Source: Ornithoclostridium faecigallinarum
GTDB taxonomy: Bacteria; Bacillota; Clostridia; Christensenellales; UBA3700
Assembly (NCBI GenBank): GCA_018713665.1
Contig: DVOI01000031.1
Location: 1-25,551, forward strand
DNA: 25,551 nt
Reading direction: 5' to 3'
Position numbers and translations under genes: made by a program. Position 1 is the stretch's first letter. Every line of letters begins with the position of its first letter. The notes under the pieces are model-generated. The model was not told the DNA's origin, did no database searches, and saw only the letters and a program-made list of their open reading frames with translations. This document shows positions 13,735-23,200 of the stretch, in pieces.

Positions 13735-14091
13735 ATGAAAGAAGATCTCAACGCAATGATATGCGCGACCATGGAGAGCCTGAAAAGCGCAGGGGCGGTG
13801 GACAACGCGATAGGCGAGCCTATACATCTGTCCGACGGGTCGGTGTTGATCCCGATGAGCAAGATCTCGATAGGCTTCGCAACGGGCGGAGGAGACTATA
13901 TGCAGGGGCAGAGGACGCCGATGCCGATACAGTTCGCAGGCGGCGGAGGAGGCGGTGTGACGATCACTCCGATAGGCTTTTTGTGTTGCAGCCCAGGCGA
14001 GGAACCGGGCGTGTTCAAGATGGACAAAGAGGAGAGAAAAGAGCTGTTCGAAAAGCTTTTGAGCGTTGCCGCAGGGGTATTGAAGCGATGA
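13735..14091 (+). CDS. ytfJ: GerW/YtfJ family sporulation protein
   Basis: This 118-residue protein belongs to the GerW (YtfJ) family, found in endospore formers and needed in B. subtilis for proper germination in response to alanine. Family features are visible: an N-terminal helix MICATMESLKSAGAVDNAIGEPI, the SDGSVLIPMSKISIGFATGGGDY segment, a run of six glycines followed by VTITPIGFLC near residues 64-84, and a C-terminal helix. It starts at ATG 13735 behind GAGGT (spacer 5). Its TGA overlaps the ATG of the D,D-carboxypeptidase gene (ATGA), so the two are translationally coupled. It is the best direct sign that the host makes endospores. Confidence 0.94.
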   Translation: MKEDLNAMICATMESLKSAGAVDNAIGEPIHLSDGSVLIPMSKISIGFATGGGDYMQGQRTPMPIQFAGGGGGGVTITPIGFLCCSPGEEPGVFKMDKEERKELFEKLLSVAAGVLKR

Positions 14092-15281
14092 CATATAGTG
14101 ATAAATTGTTCTCAATTAGTGCGATTTTGATAATAATATTGCTCATTTCAGCCGTAATGAGTCTATTTTGCGCTTTCGGAGTCTGCGCTCAGACGGGCTC
14201 GGGATATGTGCTCGTCGACGCGCTGTCGGGCATCGTTTTGGACGGCGACAACAAGGACATGAGGCTCGAAGAGGCGAGCACGACCAAGGTGATGACCGCG
14301 CTCGTCGCGATTCGAAAACTCGACCCTTCCGACATCGTCACAGTCAAGAGGGAGAGCGTCGGCATCGAGGGGTCGTCCATCTATCTCAAGGAGGGCGAGA
14401 ACATCTCCGTCCGAACATTGCTTTACGGGCTCATGCTTCGGTCGGGCAACGACGCCGCGCACGCTCTCGCCGTCGCAGCATGCGGCAGTGAAGAAAAGTT
14501 TGTCGAGGCGATGAACGCGGAGGCGGAAAGGCTTGGACTTGTCAACACACACTTTTGCAATCCGCACGGTCTGCACGCGGAAGGACACTACACGTCGGCT
14601 TACGATCTTGCGATGATCACTCGCGAGGCGTATCGTGAGCCGCTTTTTGCGGAGATAGTCTCATCAAAGTCCTATCGTTCGGACGACCCGCGCGAGAGCG
14701 AGGCGCACGTTTTCTACAACAAAAACAAACTTCTCTCGACGTTGGACGGCGCGAACGGCGTAAAGACGGGCTATACCACCGCGTCGGGCAAGTGTTTCGT
14801 AGGCGGAGCGAAGAGGGGCGGGATGCAGCTCATCTGCGTCGTGCTCAACCGCGGCGACATGTGGCAAAAGGCTGCGGATCTGCTCGAATACGGCTTCGAG
14901 CACTACGAGCCGACGCTCGTCGGCAGGTCGGATGTGCCGCTGTTTGACTACGAATACGGCGGCGAACGCATACAGCTGCGCCTTGCCGAGGACGTAGTTC
15001 TGCCGACCGAAAAGGGCGAAAGGGCGGAGCTTGGCTGGGAATTTGTGCCCGTCGAGAGGGCCGAAAAGGGCTTCGCCGCCGGGGATACGGTCGGACTTGT
15101 GCGCTTTTGGCAGGGAAATCGCTTGATTTTTGAGGCAAAAACGGTTACGATAAAAGCGATATCAAACAAAGGAGCAACTTCGCTGCGCGGGCTCGCGGCG
15201 GAGGATACGATCGATTGGAAAGGCTTAACAAGTATCTCGCCGCTTGCGGCGTCGCCTCGAGAAGGGGCGCCGACCTGTTGA
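14088..15281 (+). CDS. D-alanyl-D-alanine carboxypeptidase (DacF-type, peptidase S11)
   Basis: This 397-residue penicillin-binding protein removes the terminal D-Ala from peptidoglycan stem peptides. An N-terminal hydrophobic stretch (about 7-34) acts as signal sequence or anchor. The three active-site motifs are complete: Ser64-Thr-Thr-Lys67 (nucleophile), Ser119-Gly-Asn121 and Lys226-Thr-Gly228. A C-terminal PBP5-like beta domain spans about 285-360. The start is ATG 14088 inside the ytfJ stop; the frame is open far upstream (to 13275) but without support. The last 36 residues or so lie beyond the family domain and overlap rluB by 67 bases. Next to ytfJ, this paralogue is probably used for spore cortex peptidoglycan, as DacF and DacB are; that is inferred from position. 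Confidence 0.95.
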   Translation: MTYSDKLFSISAILIIILLISAVMSLFCAFGVCAQTGSGYVLVDALSGIVLDGDNKDMRLEEASTTKVMTALVAIRKLDPSDIVTVKRESVGIEGSSIYLKEGENISVRTLLYGLMLRSGNDAAHALAVAACGSEEKFVEAMNAEAERLGLVNTHFCNPHGLHAEGHYTSAYDLAMITREAYREPLFAEIVSSKSYRSDDPRESEAHVFYNKNKLLSTLDGANGVKTGYTTASGKCFVGGAKRGGMQLICVVLNRGDMWQKAADLLEYGFEHYEPTLVGRSDVPLFDYEYGGERIQLRLAEDVVLPTEKGERAELGWEFVPVERAEKGFAAGDTVGLVRFWQGNRLIFEAKTVTIKAISNKGATSLRGLAAEDTIDWKGLTSISPLAASPREGAPTC

Positions 15282-15928
15282 TAGCGGACGGCAGAGTCAA
15301 GGTCAACAACAAACTCGTCACCGCCCTCGGCACCTGCGTCGGGGACGGCGACGTCGTCTCGGTGGACGGCAAGATTGTCCGCCCGGTCACCGAATTCAAA
15401 TATGTCATGCTCTACAAACCCAAGGGGTGCGTGACCACGCGGAGTGACGAAAAGGGGCGCAAGACCGTTTACGACTATCTCAAAGATCTCAAAATACCTC
15501 ATCTCGTGCCTGTCGGCAGGTTGGATTACGACACCGAAGGACTGTTGCTGTTGACCAACGACGGCGACGCGGTCAACGCTTTGACTCACCCCAGCCACGA
15601 AGTGGAAAAGACCTATCTCGTCCACGTCGACGGCGAGGTGCCCGAGCACAAACTCGCGCAGCTGCGCAAGGGCGTGGTGCTCGACGACGGCGTCAAGACG
15701 TCGCGCAGCAAGGTCAAATTGATCGAATTCAAGGACGGCGTCAGCAAGCTGCAGGTCGTCATCTCGGAGGGCAAAAACCGCCAGGTGCGCCGCATGTTCG
15801 CCGCGGTCGGCGAAGAGGTGACATTCCTCAAACGCGTCGCGGTCGGCGCGATTCGCCTCGGCGGACTTTCGCGCGGCGCGTATCGCTATCTCAACGACCG
15901 CGAGATCGCCTACGTCAAATCGCTGTAA
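15215..15928 (+). CDS. rluB: Ribosomal large subunit pseudouridine synthase B
   Basis: This 237-residue RNA-modifying enzyme is of the RsuA/RluB group and is predicted to make a pseudouridine in 23S rRNA. An S4 RNA-binding domain (ERLNKYLAACGVASRRGAD, about 1-60) is followed by the catalytic domain with the GRLDYDTEGLLLLTNDG signature, where Asp104 is the catalytic nucleophile, and the C-terminal ISEGKNRQVRRMF motif. The start is TTG 15215: GGAGG (15200-15204) lies 10 bases upstream and the protein begins exactly at the S4 domain. It overlaps the carboxypeptidase gene by 67 bases. rluB commonly closes the scpAB-dac gene block in Bacillota. Confidence 0.95.
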   Translation: MERLNKYLAACGVASRRGADLLIADGRVKVNNKLVTALGTCVGDGDVVSVDGKIVRPVTEFKYVMLYKPKGCVTTRSDEKGRKTVYDYLKDLKIPHLVPVGRLDYDTEGLLLLTNDGDAVNALTHPSHEVEKTYLVHVDGEVPEHKLAQLRKGVVLDDGVKTSRSKVKLIEFKDGVSKLQVVISEGKNRQVRRMFAAVGEEVTFLKRVAVGAIRLGGLSRGAYRYLNDREIAYVKSL

Positions 15929-15963
15929 CATCCGCCCGAAAGGGCATAACAAAGGAGAAAATT

Positions 15964-17175
15964 ATGAAAAACGCACTTCGCATCACGCTGTGTCTCTCGC
16001 TCTGCATCGCGTGCGTATTCACGGCGGCGGCATGCCAAAACAACAGCGTCGAATCCGCGCCCATACTCAACGGTTTCGACACGACTTTGCCCGATCTTTC
16101 GGGGCTTTCGACAGACAAATACTTTTTCGGCTATGACGAGGGCGTCGACGGCGACCGCGCCGCCGTCGAGGCGAAACTCGCCGCGGACGGCATAACTCCG
16201 ACCGCGGACGGGTGGTATCCCACTCTGATCGACAACTTCGACTACAACGCCGACTATGCTGACAACATGGGGCTGGATCCCGAGATCTGGACGTCGTCCG
16301 TTCACGGCGTGCGCTGGGCGTCGCAGGACGACAAACATCCCGAGTACGCGTGCTATTGGTGCCCGGACATGGTCTCGGTCAGCGCAGACGGTCATGCGGT
16401 GATACGTTCCGAGTACATCGCCGACCACGACTGCGAGGTCTGCAACGCCAACGCCGCATATTTCGGCGGCAGCGGCGCGGGGAGATATACCGGCGGATTT
16501 GAGACGCGCGTCGAAACGCCGCTCACCGACGATGACGGCAATGTGCTCTACAACGAGTCCAACGACCGTCCGCAGACGGACTACAAGCAGGACGAATATC
16601 TGTTCCGTCAGGCGTACGGCTACTACGAAACGAGAATACGTCTGCCGCGCAAGGAGGGCATGTGGTCGGCATTTTGGCTGCAATCGTCCTATCAGCGCAT
16701 GGTGGGCGGGAGCGGCGAGGACGGCACGGAGATAGACGTCTACGAATCGGCTTTTTTGACCGGCAACGATGACAGTCACCGCATGGGACACGCACTGCTT
16801 TGGGACGGCTACGCGCAGGGCGCGCAAGTATCGTCGCTCGTGTTCGACCTCGGCGACAACGACCTCTATGACGGCGATTTTCACACGTTCGCGCTGCTTT
16901 GGACGCCCGAATATTATGTGTTCTATGTCGACGGCAAGCCCAATTGGGCGACCGCGGACGGCGGAGTCGCAAAGGTGCGCGAGTTTTTGCGTTTCACCTG
17001 CGAGATTGACGCCGGCGATGAGTGGGGACCGCACGGGCAGAAGATCGGCGCGTTCGACCACGACGGCGGAGTCGGGTTGATGGAGATTGACTACGTCCGC
17101 GTCTATCAAAATCTCGATTGGCTGGACGACGTCAAGGACGACGCCGGCGAGGGAGAATATTCGCCTCAAAATTGA
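15964..17175 (+). CDS. Secreted GH16 glycoside hydrolase (beta-glucanase type)
   Basis: This 403-residue protein hydrolyses or transglycosylates beta-1,3/1,4-linked glucans or galactans. An N-terminal signal (about 1-23) ends FTAAACQ; Cys24 could be lipidated, making it a surface lipoprotein, although the lipobox is not ideal. The catalytic motif EIDVYE (Glu256, Asp258, Glu261) fits the GH16 pattern E-x-D-x-x-E, with the two Glu as nucleophile and acid/base. Aromatic strands typical of the family precede it (YGYYETRIRLPR, MWSAFWLQ) and follow it (FHTFALLWTPEYYVFYVDG). Within GH16 I cannot set the substrate. The start follows AAAGGAG. It is 35 bases after rluB without a terminator and is closed by a strong terminator. 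The next gene makes a different glucan. Confidence 0.92.
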   Translation: MKNALRITLCLSLCIACVFTAAACQNNSVESAPILNGFDTTLPDLSGLSTDKYFFGYDEGVDGDRAAVEAKLAADGITPTADGWYPTLIDNFDYNADYADNMGLDPEIWTSSVHGVRWASQDDKHPEYACYWCPDMVSVSADGHAVIRSEYIADHDCEVCNANAAYFGGSGAGRYTGGFETRVETPLTDDDGNVLYNESNDRPQTDYKQDEYLFRQAYGYYETRIRLPRKEGMWSAFWLQSSYQRMVGGSGEDGTEIDVYESAFLTGNDDSHRMGHALLWDGYAQGAQVSSLVFDLGDNDLYDGDFHTFALLWTPEYYVFYVDGKPNWATADGGVAKVREFLRFTCEIDAGDEWGPHGQKIGAFDHDGGVGLMEIDYVRVYQNLDWLDDVKDDAGEGEYSPQN

Positions 17176-17186
17176 GTTTTCGTTAC

Positions 17187-17214
17187 GCCGCGCCTCGGGC
17201 GCGGCATTTTTTTT
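17187..17214 (+). terminator. Intrinsic terminator after the GH16 gene
   Basis: GCCGCGCC (17187-17194), a 3-nt loop and GGCGCGGC (17198-17205) form a perfect 8-bp GC stem, followed by A and eight T (17207-17214). Confidence 0.92.
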
Positions 17215-17232
17215 GCGCGAAAGGGCAATACT

Positions 17233-17247
17233 CGCTTCGCGAAAGCG
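17233..17247 (+). promoter_or_regulatory. Small hairpin before the glucan synthase ribosome binding site
   Basis: CGCTT (17233-17237) and AAGCG (17243-17247) can pair around a 5-nt loop; the stem ends 1 base before GGAGGTG (17249-17255). No convincing sigma-A promoter is seen between the GH16 terminator and this gene, so the promoter is unidentified. Confidence 0.3.
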
Positions 17248-17260
17248 CGGAGGTGAAAGG

Positions 17261-20200
17261 TTGGTCTATGCAATCGTTGCTTTGACGGTATTGATATTTG
17301 TGACGCTTGCGGCGCACGTGCTCGCGGCGCCCAATCGAAGGAGGGGAATCGACTTCGGAGAGTTGACGCCGTCGTCGGTCGACGAACTCGCGCTCAAACT
17401 TCGCAAGACGACGGCAGGCGGAAGAACGCCGTCGAGGACGCTTTGCGCGTTCGATGCCGCGCGCGCCTGTCGGCGCATAGTCAAGGACGACCGCGATGGC
17501 GTCGAGATTGAGGATTGCGAAAAGCTGTTCGCCGAGAAATATCACGCGATTGCGTCGAGGTTGAAACACGGCTTCGGCGCGCTCGCCGCGCTTCCTCATG
17601 CGGGCGGAGAGGCAAGAGTGGCGACGTTGGCGAGGGCGTTGCTGTCCTCGTCAAAGATATGTCGCGACGGTCAGGCGCTCAAGGAGACGCTCGTCAAATT
17701 TGTGACGCGCACTCCGCTCGATTACGCCGAGACGATGAGTTTGCCGCTCGCGACAGAGGCGGCATGCGCCGAGCTATGGCGCGATATCGCTCGCAAATTG
17801 CTCGAACTTGCCCGTTCGCGCGAGGCGGCGGCAAGCGACCCCGTCCCCGACAGGCGCAGGGCGAAAAGGGACGGCTATGTCTACTATTTCGTCAAAAGCG
17901 GCAAGCGCGTCGATCCCCGGTTGGCGGAAGGGAGAGAGATCGACCGCGGCGGTGCGTGCGTCGCGTTTGCGGCGGAGACGTCGGCATATTCCGAAAGGAT
18001 TGAGCGCATCCTCGCGCTTTTGAACAACGTCCGTGAGGCTTTGGACGCGGAGTTTTTGGCGTCGATATGTCCCGGCGCGAGCGTTGCCGAAAGGGACGAA
18101 GCGTTTGCGGCGACGGACGTCGAGTCCAAGCATGTCTACTATGCCGCCGCGGCGAAAATTGCGCGGCGCATGGGTACGTCCGAGCGTGCTGTGATTGAGG
18201 CGGCGGTTGCGCTCGGCGAGGACAGAGGGAAGCATTTCGGCAAATATCTGTTCGACCGACGCGACCTGCTCGTCGCGAAGTTGACGGGCAAAAAGCCCAA
18301 AGGCGAGCGACGGGGAAGGAATTCAGCGCTTTATGCTTCGGCAATCTTTGCCTCGAGCGCGCTTCTCGGAGCAGCAGCGGCGATATTCTCGGGATGGGCG
18401 GCGGCAGGCGTCGTGACCGCGATTTGCAGCTTTTTCGCGCTCTTTCCGGTATGCGAATACGCTGCGCGCGTCGTCGCGTCGCGGCTGTGTCTGCGCAGAC
18501 CGTGTCCGCGTACGGTCGGCGTTGAACGCGACGAAAATTGCCGTACCGAGGTCGTGATGCCCGTATATCTCAACGGCGAAAGAGAGGCGCGGCTCGTCGC
18601 CGAAAGACTGCTTTCGATTGCCGCGGTGAACGACAGAGAAACTTGTTCGTATCTGTTGCTTTGCGACTTCGCGCCGTCCGACGCGCAGTGGGGCGAAGAG
18701 GACGAAAGATTGCTTTCGGTGCTCGAGGAATACGAGGGACGGGGGCTCAAACTGGCGGTGCGGTGCAGGGTCAAAGAGCGCGGCAAGTGGCGTGCGCGTG
18801 AGCGCAAGAGAGGCGCAATCGCCGACTACAACGCCGCGAGGTTGAGTGGAGACGACGGTGCGTTCGTCAAGCTGTCGCAGTCGGACGGCGCAATCAAATT
18901 CGTGATTGTGGTCGACGAAGACGATCTGCTCGCGCCCGGCGCGGTCGGTGACGCAATCGATGCGATGAGACATCCGCTCGCCGAGAGGTATGACTTGCTC
19001 GCTTTCGGCGCGTATGCCGACGGCGGCAGGGGGAAGACGGGATATGCGCTTGCAAACTCGGGCGGCGGCGTGGCATATGCGCGCCATTCGGATATTTTTT
19101 TCGATTTGGACGGGACTGCCGTCTTTTGCGGCAAGGGGATATATCGGCTTGAAAATTTTGCGCGCAAGAGTGCCGTGCTCGAGGACAGACGGCTGCTAAG
19201 TCACGACATCGCAGAGGGCGGAGTGATGAGAGTCGGCGCGGCTGACGTAGCCGTATCGGAGCTTCCTCCCGGCAGTCTCGGGGCGGAAGCCGCTCGTTCG
19301 GCAAGGTGGACGAGAGGGGACTTGATGCTGCTGCCTCTTTTGGCGACGGCGGTCAAAGACAGGACGTATCGCTTTGTCATCTTGTCCAACGCGATTGCGG
19401 CAATCTCGCCGATTGCAAGATTTGTTCTTGTCGCGTCGTTTTTTGCGAGCGGAAGCGCGACTGTCGGGATAGCGGCGGCAATCGCGATGTTCGGCGTGCC
19501 GCTCGCTCGGGTTGCCGAAAGGGCGGTTTGCGCAAAAGGAGTGCGTGCGACTGCGATTCTTTGCGACGCGGCAAGGACGTCGATCGGCGCGATAAAAGAC
19601 GTCGCTCTCCTGCCCATGCGCGCGGCGAACAACCTGCTGACCGTGCTGTCAACCGCCGCATCGGCAATCTTCAAGCCGGACGCTTTGACGAAGTGGAAGA
19701 CGTTCGCTTCGTCGGGTAAAGAGAGTGCGGCGACGTTTGCGCGCGTCGCGTTGCCGGGAGCGATATTGATTGTTGCGCTTGCAGCGGCGTTTTGGAGCAA
19801 TTTTGCGTTTGCGATGTGGGCGGTCGCATATATCGCGGCTCTGGGCGCGGAGTTTTCGCTCGCGTTCGTCGAGGTGGAGAGCGCGAAAAGCGCAAACGAA
19901 AAGGACTTGCGCGGCGCACGGAGATATGCGGAGCGGACTTACGAATATTTCAACGCGCTCGACGGATTTTTGCCTTGCGACAACATTCAGCTCTATCCGC
20001 CGATCGGGCAGAGCGCGACGGTGTCGCCGACCGATCTCGGCTTTTGGCTGATTGCCGACATCTGCGCGGCAGAGTGCGGACTGATCGGCGAGGCGGAGGC
20101 GTGCGCCAAGGTCGTATCAAAGCTGAAGCGTTTGAACGGATTGCCCAAGTGGAGAGGTCATCTCTACAACTGGTATCGCCGCGACGGGAGCGTCGCCGAT

Positions 20201-23200
20201 CCGCAATACGTCTCGTTTGTCGACAGCGGCAACTTTGTCGCCTGCGCGATGATTGCGCGTTCGTTTTGCGCGACTCTGGACAACGAGGGTGAACGCTTTG
20301 CCGCCGCGCTTGCCGACGGAGCTGATTTTTCCGCTTTTGCGGACGGGAAGAGAGGTTTGTTCTTTCGCGGTATTGACGCGAGGACGGGCAAGCCGGACGG
20401 GCATTACGACCTCATGGCGTCCGAGGCGAGGCTTGCGGTCGCGATAGCCTGCGCAAAGACGTGTTCGTCGCGCGAGTGGAACGGATTGGACGTCTGCCGT
20501 CTCGGCATATTCCTGCCCACGCTCGCGTCGTGGTCGGGGACCGCGTTCGAGTATTTGATGCCCGAGCTGTTCATCTCCGCGCCCAAGAGCGGAGAGCTGT
20601 ACCGTTCGACGCGCCGCGCACTGTTCAAGATGAAGAGGGCGCGCTGTCACGGTTTTTGGGGAATCAGCGAGAGCGGTTACCATTCGTTCGACAAACAGGG
20701 CAACTATCAATACCGCGCGCACGGAGTGGACTTGCTCGCACTGTCGGGAGATGGCAAATTCGGGGTTATTTCGCCCTATGCCTCCGCGCTTGCCGCGACG
20801 ATTTCGCCTCGCGCCGCGCTCGCCGAGCTGTCAAAGTTGGAAGACGGGGGCTATTTGGGCAAGCTCGGATTTTATGAGGCGATTGATTTTTCGTGCGGCG
20901 AAAACACCGTCTATTCGCACATGACCCATCACCAGGGTATGATTTTGGCGGCGCTGACCGACGTCTTGAACCGCGGTTCGCTCAAGCGGCTTTTCGCCGC
21001 CTCGCCGACGTATGCGGCGATGAAGATGCTGCTCTCCGCGCCAAAGCTTGATTCAAAGGCTGTCAAGAGGATGCGCCAAAAATTTTTGTCGTGCCGCGAA
21101 GGCGCGGACTATCGCCTCGAGTTCAAGCCGAGCGAAATGCCAAAGGTATGGGCGGCGGACGGCGGAGAGTATCGCGCTTTGCTCGACGAGCGCGGCTGCG
21201 GCTTCGCGAGTTTTTGCGACTCGCGAGTCGACGTCTTTCATGCCGATTCGCGGCTTGACGAGGGCGCGTTCGGAATTTTTTTGGACGGGGATACCGCGCT
21301 TTCGCCAACATACGCTCCGCTCAGGAAAGACGGCGGCGCAAAGGCGATCTTTACGCCGTACGGCGCGCGTTACGAGTGTGGAGCGTGTCGTCTCGATGTC
21401 ACCGTGCCTACGGGCGTGGGCGGCGAGGTGCGCACATACGGCGTGCGCAACGACGGACCGAGCGACAAGGAATATCTTTTCGTATTCTGTCGTCGCGTCG
21501 CGTTGACGGCGGCGGAGGACTACCGCGCGCACCCTGCGTTCAACGACATGTTCGTCCACACCTCGTTTGAAGGCAATGAAGGCGTATTGGTCGCGCGCCG
21601 CGTGCCCAAAGACGGCGCCCCGGGAATGTTTGCCGCGCTCAAAATAGAGGGCGGAGACGACGTGCTGCCCGATTGCGACTTTTCGCATTTTTGCGCGCTC
21701 GGCGAAGGCAAGTATGTCCGATGCGCAAGCGTGGGGCGGACGATGTCGCCGTGCATCGGCTTTTCGTGTAAGGTGCGCGTCCCGTCCGGGCAGAGCACGG
21801 AGTTGAAGCTGACATTGCTGTGCGCGCGCGACAGGCAGTCTCTCGACGCAAAATTACACGCGCTCGGAGACGGAGCCAACCTTGCGCATGGGCGCGACAA
21901 GGGTACGCTCGCCAAGTATATCGACGGAGAAAAGGGGGCGCGTATCTTTTGCAATCTTGCGGCAAGGACGGTGTTTTTGCCCATGCCCGAATGCGCGGTG
22001 AAGTCGAGATTTCGCGCGCGTGGGCGCGCCGCAAAGATAGAAGAGGGCAAGCGCACCGTCGTGTTGAGATACGGCGGAATGTCCGACTTTGCAGCCTATG
22101 TCAAGGCGTGTATTGCCTGCGCGCTTGTCGGCGCCGACTTTTTGATGTGTCTGCTCTACAAAGAAGAGGACGTCTACGCCGCGCCGGTACGTCGGCGCAT
22201 GATTGCCGAGAGCGGCGTGAGCGACCTCGAGCGTCTGCCGTTCGTAAGAATGATAGACGTATCAGCGGACGGAGAAACGGAGCGCGGATTGCTTGCCGGA
22301 GCTTGCGTGGTCGCCGGTGAAAAGTGCGACGACGAGTTTGCGAGCGGAATGACCGCGTACAAGTCGCCTCGATTGGAACGGAGAGGACATGACGAGCTCA
22401 CCGCGTGCGGGGCCGGCGGATTCGACGCGTCGGGAGGCTATGTCGTGACGCGCCGTCCCAAAAAATGCTATTCCAACGTGATAAATCTGCCGGAGGGCGG
22501 AATGGTCGTCACGGAGAACGGCGGCGGTTTTCGCTGGTCGAAGAGCGCCTATTTCGGCAAGCTCAACGCATGGCGCAACGACTCCGCGCTCGATCCGCCG
22601 CTCGAGGAGCTGTATGTGCTGTCCGGAGGCGGCGCGGTCAGGATAAACAGGCTTTGCAACGGCGGCTGCGTCAGGCATGAACCGGGCGCGACGGTGTTTT
22701 GTTCGCGTGTGGACGGAGTGGACTGGGACGTCGCGACGAGCGTTTTCGACAACGGAAAAATATCTGCGGTAGCGGTGCGCGCTGTCGGCGGCGAAGAGAG
22801 AGTAAAGCGCGCGTATTGGCGGCTCTTGCCGTCGCTGGCTGCACATGACGGCACTGCGTTTTGCGCGTGCGAAGAGAGAGACGGCGTCATCGAGGCGCGC
22901 AACTATGTTACGGGCGGAAAGATGTATTTCACTTGCGTGGGCGCAAACTTCAAGTGTTCGACCGACGCCTGCCTGTCACGATTGTCGCGCGGCATATGTT
23001 TCGGCGCAAAGACGCCGTATCCTGCGGTTGCGTTCGAGATTGAGACGCAAAAAGAGCGCGTCGGTGAGTTTGCAATCGTGACGAGCGAGGACGAAGAGGC
23101 GCTGAAAGGGATATCGCTCGACAAGGTATTGAGCGGCATAGAGGCGACGAAAAAGTATTTCCGCTCTCTCAACCGCGTGAGGATTGACAGCGGCGACAAA

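Noticed and set aside
13275..14087. Upstream extension of the carboxypeptidase frame by 271 codons
   Set aside because: It covers the ytfJ gene and the antisense of the ytfI-like gene, is Arg-rich, and a proper start with signal sequence exists at 14088 within the ATGA overlap.
15934..15945. GCCC-GAAA-GGGC mini hairpin between rluB and the GH16 gene
   Set aside because: A 4-bp stem with no T-run is too weak for a terminator; the two genes are probably co-transcribed.
17087..17260. Upstream extension of the glucan synthase frame by 58 codons
   Set aside because: It runs through the end of the GH16 gene and its terminator; TTG 17261 has a strong GGAGGTG and begins the membrane segment.
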